This document shows positions 61,850 through 64,000 of a stretch of 64,000 nucleotides of DNA, piece after piece; the stretch's first letter is position 1; the number at the start of each line of letters is the position of its first letter. Source of the stretch: Deltaproteobacteria bacterium (lineage in GTDB: Bacteria > Myxococcota_A > Polyangia > Polyangiales > JADJMO01); NCBI GenBank assembly GCA_022843175.1, contig JALHOE010000003.1, positions 1 through 64,000 on the forward strand, in the 5' to 3' direction. Both the position numbers and the translations under genes were made by a program. Under the pieces are notes generated by a model. The model saw nothing but the letters and a program-made list of their open reading frames with translations. It had not been told where the DNA came from and searched no databases.

Positions 61850-62995
61850 GTGATCGAAGACTCAATACCGTGGTCGGTCGTGCTTGCCTGCACACTCGCG
61901 GCAGCGGCCGGCTGCGCGCGGGTCGACGGGGACGCCGCAGAGCCCGGGGTCGATAGCGAGGTCCCCGCCATCGACACCGGCGTCGCGGATCAGGCCGTCG
62001 ATACCGCCCCGAGCTGCGCGATGTGCGGCGACGCCTGCGTCGTCGTGCGAGACGATCCGAAGCACTGCGGGGAGTGCGATCATAACTGCGCCGGTCGCTG
62101 GTGCAACCAGGGCGTCTGCTCGCCGCGAAGGATCGCCGACAACACGACCGGGATCGCGATCGCCCTCGACGATACGCACGTGTATTGGTCTTCGCTCCTC
62201 AGGAAGCCGGTCCCCGCGATCCTTCGCGCGCCAAAAGCGGTGGCCCGGTCGAGGTCCTCGCGAGCGACGGCGTGGTCCACATGCGCGGCCTCGCGCTCGA
62301 TGACGGTCACGTCTATTGGGTCAACAACTGGTACGGCGGAACGGTGCAGCGCGTCGCGAAGTCCGGCGGGCCCACTGAGACCGTGCTCGCCGAGGGGCCG
62401 AGGCCGTTGTGGGTCGCGACAACGCCGGGGGGATTCGTTTGGTCCGCACAAAATACCGACGGAACAACGCATCTCGTCGGACGTATGCGCGCAGACGTCG
62501 CGACGAGCCTCTCGAGCGACATCGATACGGGAAGTCACGGTCGACCTCACGCACGCGTACTTCTTCACCCACGGCGGCGACGTGCGGCGCGTCGCGCTCA
62601 CCGGCGGTCCCGCGACGACGCTCGCCACCAAGCAAGCGTCTCCCATGGCCGTCGCGCTCGATGACGAGCACGTCTATTGGAGCACGTGGGGCTCGCACAA
62701 GAGCGGCGACTACAGGCCCTACGGCAAGGTGTTTCGCGCACCGAAGGCGGGCGGCGCGCCGCTGGAGATCGCGACGGGCCAGACGGCGCCGACGAGCCTC
62801 GCCGTCGACGCCACGCATGTGTACTGGACGAACATCGGCAGCGGAGAGGTCCTCCGCGCGAAGAAGACCGGCGGCGCGCTGCTCGTACTCGCGCGCGGAC
62901 AGTCGATGCCCGACGCCGTCGCCGTCGATGCGCGAGAGGTCTTCTGGGTCAACTCGAACACCGGCGCACTGGGTGTCGCAGCGGTGCCGAAGTGA
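61850..62995 (+). pseudogene. Cys-rich lipoprotein with propeller domain, two frameshifts
   Basis: Starts near 61850 (VLACTLAAAAGCARVDGDAA, lipobox) with CAMCGDACVVVRDDPKHCGE, a Cys module. Propeller repeats (IAIALDDTHVYWSSLLRKPV) begin in frame 2. After APK at about 62237 the coding moves to frame 1 (SGGPVEVLASDGVVHMRGLA, LDDGHVYWVNNWYGG), then back near 62530 (REVTVDLTHAYFFTHGGDVR, VALDDEHVYWSTWG) to the stop at 62995. Two indels of opposite effect would restore a complete gene of about 380 residues. Confidence 0.55.
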
Positions 62996-63099
62996 CGCTG
63001 CGCCGCTCCGCGCATGTTGGGCCTGACTTCGGGCCGCATCCACCCGACATCGCATCGAACACGGCGTAGGACGGATGCCGGTGGCGGACTTGCGCTCGT

Positions 63100-63463
63100 G
63101 CACGGAGGACGATGGACCGCGCTGTGGCGACGGTGCACGCGAAAGTGGTCATCGTCCTCGATGAGCTCAAGGACGTCGACGATCAGTCGCCGCGCGCCCG
63201 AGTACGCCATCACACGTTGCAGTTGTCGCATCTCGTGAAGCCAGAGCTCGCGGAGATCCCGATCGAGCCCCGTACCGGTCTTGCGCCACAGTTTGAGGGT
63301 GCGCTCGACGCCGCTCGCGATCTCCTCGACCTCATAGATCGCTCCGCGGAGCACATGAGCGTCGCCGCCGTCGAGGGCGTCGCCGTGGAATGCGATCGGT
63401 CGCGGAACGACGACGGCGTCATCCTCGATCTCCGACTCGCGTGTGTCCCGGCGGCCTGTTCAT
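63100..63463 (-). pseudogene. Third gene of GTPase operon, hypothetical, frameshifted
   Basis: An ATG at 63463 overlaps the stop of the preceding gene (ATGA) but its frame ends after 14 codons. Another frame, open from just after, reads DTRESEIEDDAVVVPRPIAF, then GDAHVLRGAIYEVEEIASGV, RTLKLWRKTGTGLDRDLREL and LELIEDDDHFRVH, to near 63100. A one-base indel near 63450 would connect them. The end of the protein is unclear. No family recognised. Confidence 0.4.
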
Positions 63464-63657
63464 GACCCGCGGAACAGCCGAGCGAACCACCCAAACACAG
63501 CGCTTACCGCACCGCCGATGATCGGGCGGATGAATCGCGTGATCCAATCAAGGAGAGATTCGGTGACCGCGGACTCGATCCTCGCCTGCGTGTGCTGCTG
63601 GCGCAGCCTCGCCTGCTGGAGGCGGGCCAGTTGTTCCTTCGAGGGCTTCTCACTCAT
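63460..63657 (-). CDS. Small hypothetical protein of GTPase operon
   Basis: A 65-residue protein (MSEKPSKEQLARLQQARLRQ at its start) with a basic helical N-terminus and an amphipathic or membrane-associated C-terminus (IIGGAVSAVFGWFARLFRGS). It overlaps the GTPase stop by 4 bases (ATGA). It may tether the partner GTPase to membrane; inference only. Confidence 0.6.
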   Translation of the reverse strand: MSEKPSKEQLARLQQARLRQQHTQARIESAVTESLLDWITRFIRPIIGGAVSAVFGWFARLFRGS

Positions 63658-64000
63658 TGCGCGCACTCCGCGTTGGCATCGGCCACGACCGGGTCGACGA
63701 GTTGATTGAAGTCGGCGTAGCTCGCTCGGTCCGCAAGCAACCACGCGCGCGACTCCCCGCAGGCCAGCACCATTGCCTCGAAAAGGCCCTCGACGTTGTA
63801 GAACGTGCGCGCGGAGTACGCGACGATCTGGCGAGCCGGGAAGCTCGCGATCTTTTGCAACTTCCCGGCCACGTCGCTGCGCCGGGCATCGATCGTATGC
63901 TCCTGCTCGAGAGACGGCAGATTGATCATCGAGTCCCAGCTCCCGGGCTGGAGGAGATCGACCTGGTTGAGGGCGACGACGAGCCGGTTCGGATCGAGCA
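63654..64000 (-). CDS. GTPase (dynamin/Era-like), 5' partial
   Basis: The frame is open to the end of the window, so the start lies beyond. It contains the G4 motif as NQVD in RLVVALNQVDLLQPGSW and a G5-like stretch in QIVAYSARTFYNVEG, then a helical C-terminal part ending ANAECAQ. This matches GTPases of the YfjP/YeeP or dynamin-like type. N-terminal G1-G3 motifs are not in the window. First gene of a three-gene operon on the minus strand. Confidence 0.7.
   Translation of the reverse strand, partial: LDPNRLVVALNQVDLLQPGSWDSMINLPSLEQEHTIDARRSDVAGKLQKIASFPARQIVAYSARTFYNVEGLFEAMVLACGESRAWLLADRASYADFNQLVDPVVADANAECAQ

Noticed and set aside
1-64000. tRNA, rRNA or CRISPR arrays
   Set aside because: No cloverleaf-like sequence, rRNA segment or regularly spaced direct repeat was noticed on either strand by eye; a covariance search was not possible.

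Overview
The window is about 64 kb of very GC-rich DNA. It most likely comes from a myxobacterium (Myxococcota, probably the Polyangiales side). The signs are many small lipoproteins with Asp/Thr/Gly-rich linkers and CGxCG cysteine clusters, RCC1 and BNR beta-propeller proteins, MYXO-CTERM-like tails (cysteine motif, hydrophobic stretch, Arg-rich end), a FecR-type remnant, a DUF6184-like lipoprotein and frequent GTG starts. This assignment is inferred from gene content; there is no rRNA or marker gene to fix it. No rRNA, tRNA or CRISPR array was seen.

Layout. 0-2.1 kb: a PepSY protein and an OmpR/HisKA two-component pair. 2.2-3.0 kb: a dead FecR gene. 3.1-8.6 kb: a first tripartite RND efflux operon (outer membrane factor, adaptor, pump). 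8.8-24 kb: accessory DNA with lipoproteins, a lipin/LNS2-like phosphatase, two near-identical PAP2 genes (one frameshifted), an RCC1 protein, an IS21 remnant and a complete IS66 element (16766-19127) lying between two pieces of cysteine-rich secreted-protein genes. 24-32 kb: a signalling island with two stand-alone receivers, an NtrC-type activator, a membrane histidine kinase, a degenerate GGDEF protein, a DUF2127 protein, MgtC, a ParB-like protein and a truncated MgtE; three sigma-54-like promoters precede genes of this island. 32.3-41 kb: a heavy-metal locus with an ECF sigma factor ending in a cysteine cluster (CorE-like), a metallothionein-like Cys-rich peptide with one extra base, a second RND efflux operon, a CDF cation transporter, a DUF3703 gene and a TPR protein. 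41-52 kb: secreted and redox proteins (DMFase-like, thioredoxin-MauG fusion, NHL, two BNR paralogs, a YVTN lipoprotein, a diheme cytochrome, a TlpA-like lipoprotein). 52-56 kb: an NlpC/P60-like protein, a third PAP2, FHA and YnfA. 56-61 kb: a graveyard of mobile DNA with two nested group II intron remnants and two convergent tyrosine recombinases beside an RCC1 remnant. 61-64 kb: lipoproteins and the end of a GTPase operon.

The most interesting system is the metal locus. The same two-part element, TGTAAG-N16-(C/T)GTC-(A/T)GCACC, occurs three times in it. Two copies face outwards between the metallothionein/sigma operon and the RND/CDF operon, and one precedes the DUF3703/TPR genes. This looks like a self-contained ECF-sigma regulon for metal buffering and export, in which the sigma factor carries its own metal sensor instead of a separate anti-sigma factor. 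The second is the 24-32 kb island, whose divergent genes look sigma-54 driven. The third is a nested intron-in-intron arrangement, in which one group II intron sits in the YADD codons of another intron's reverse transcriptase.

Many accessory genes carry single-base frameshifts or stops, while the long operons (both RND systems, the IS66 transposase, the redox cluster) are clean. This suggests real decay in the accessory regions, although assembly indels cannot be excluded from sequence alone.
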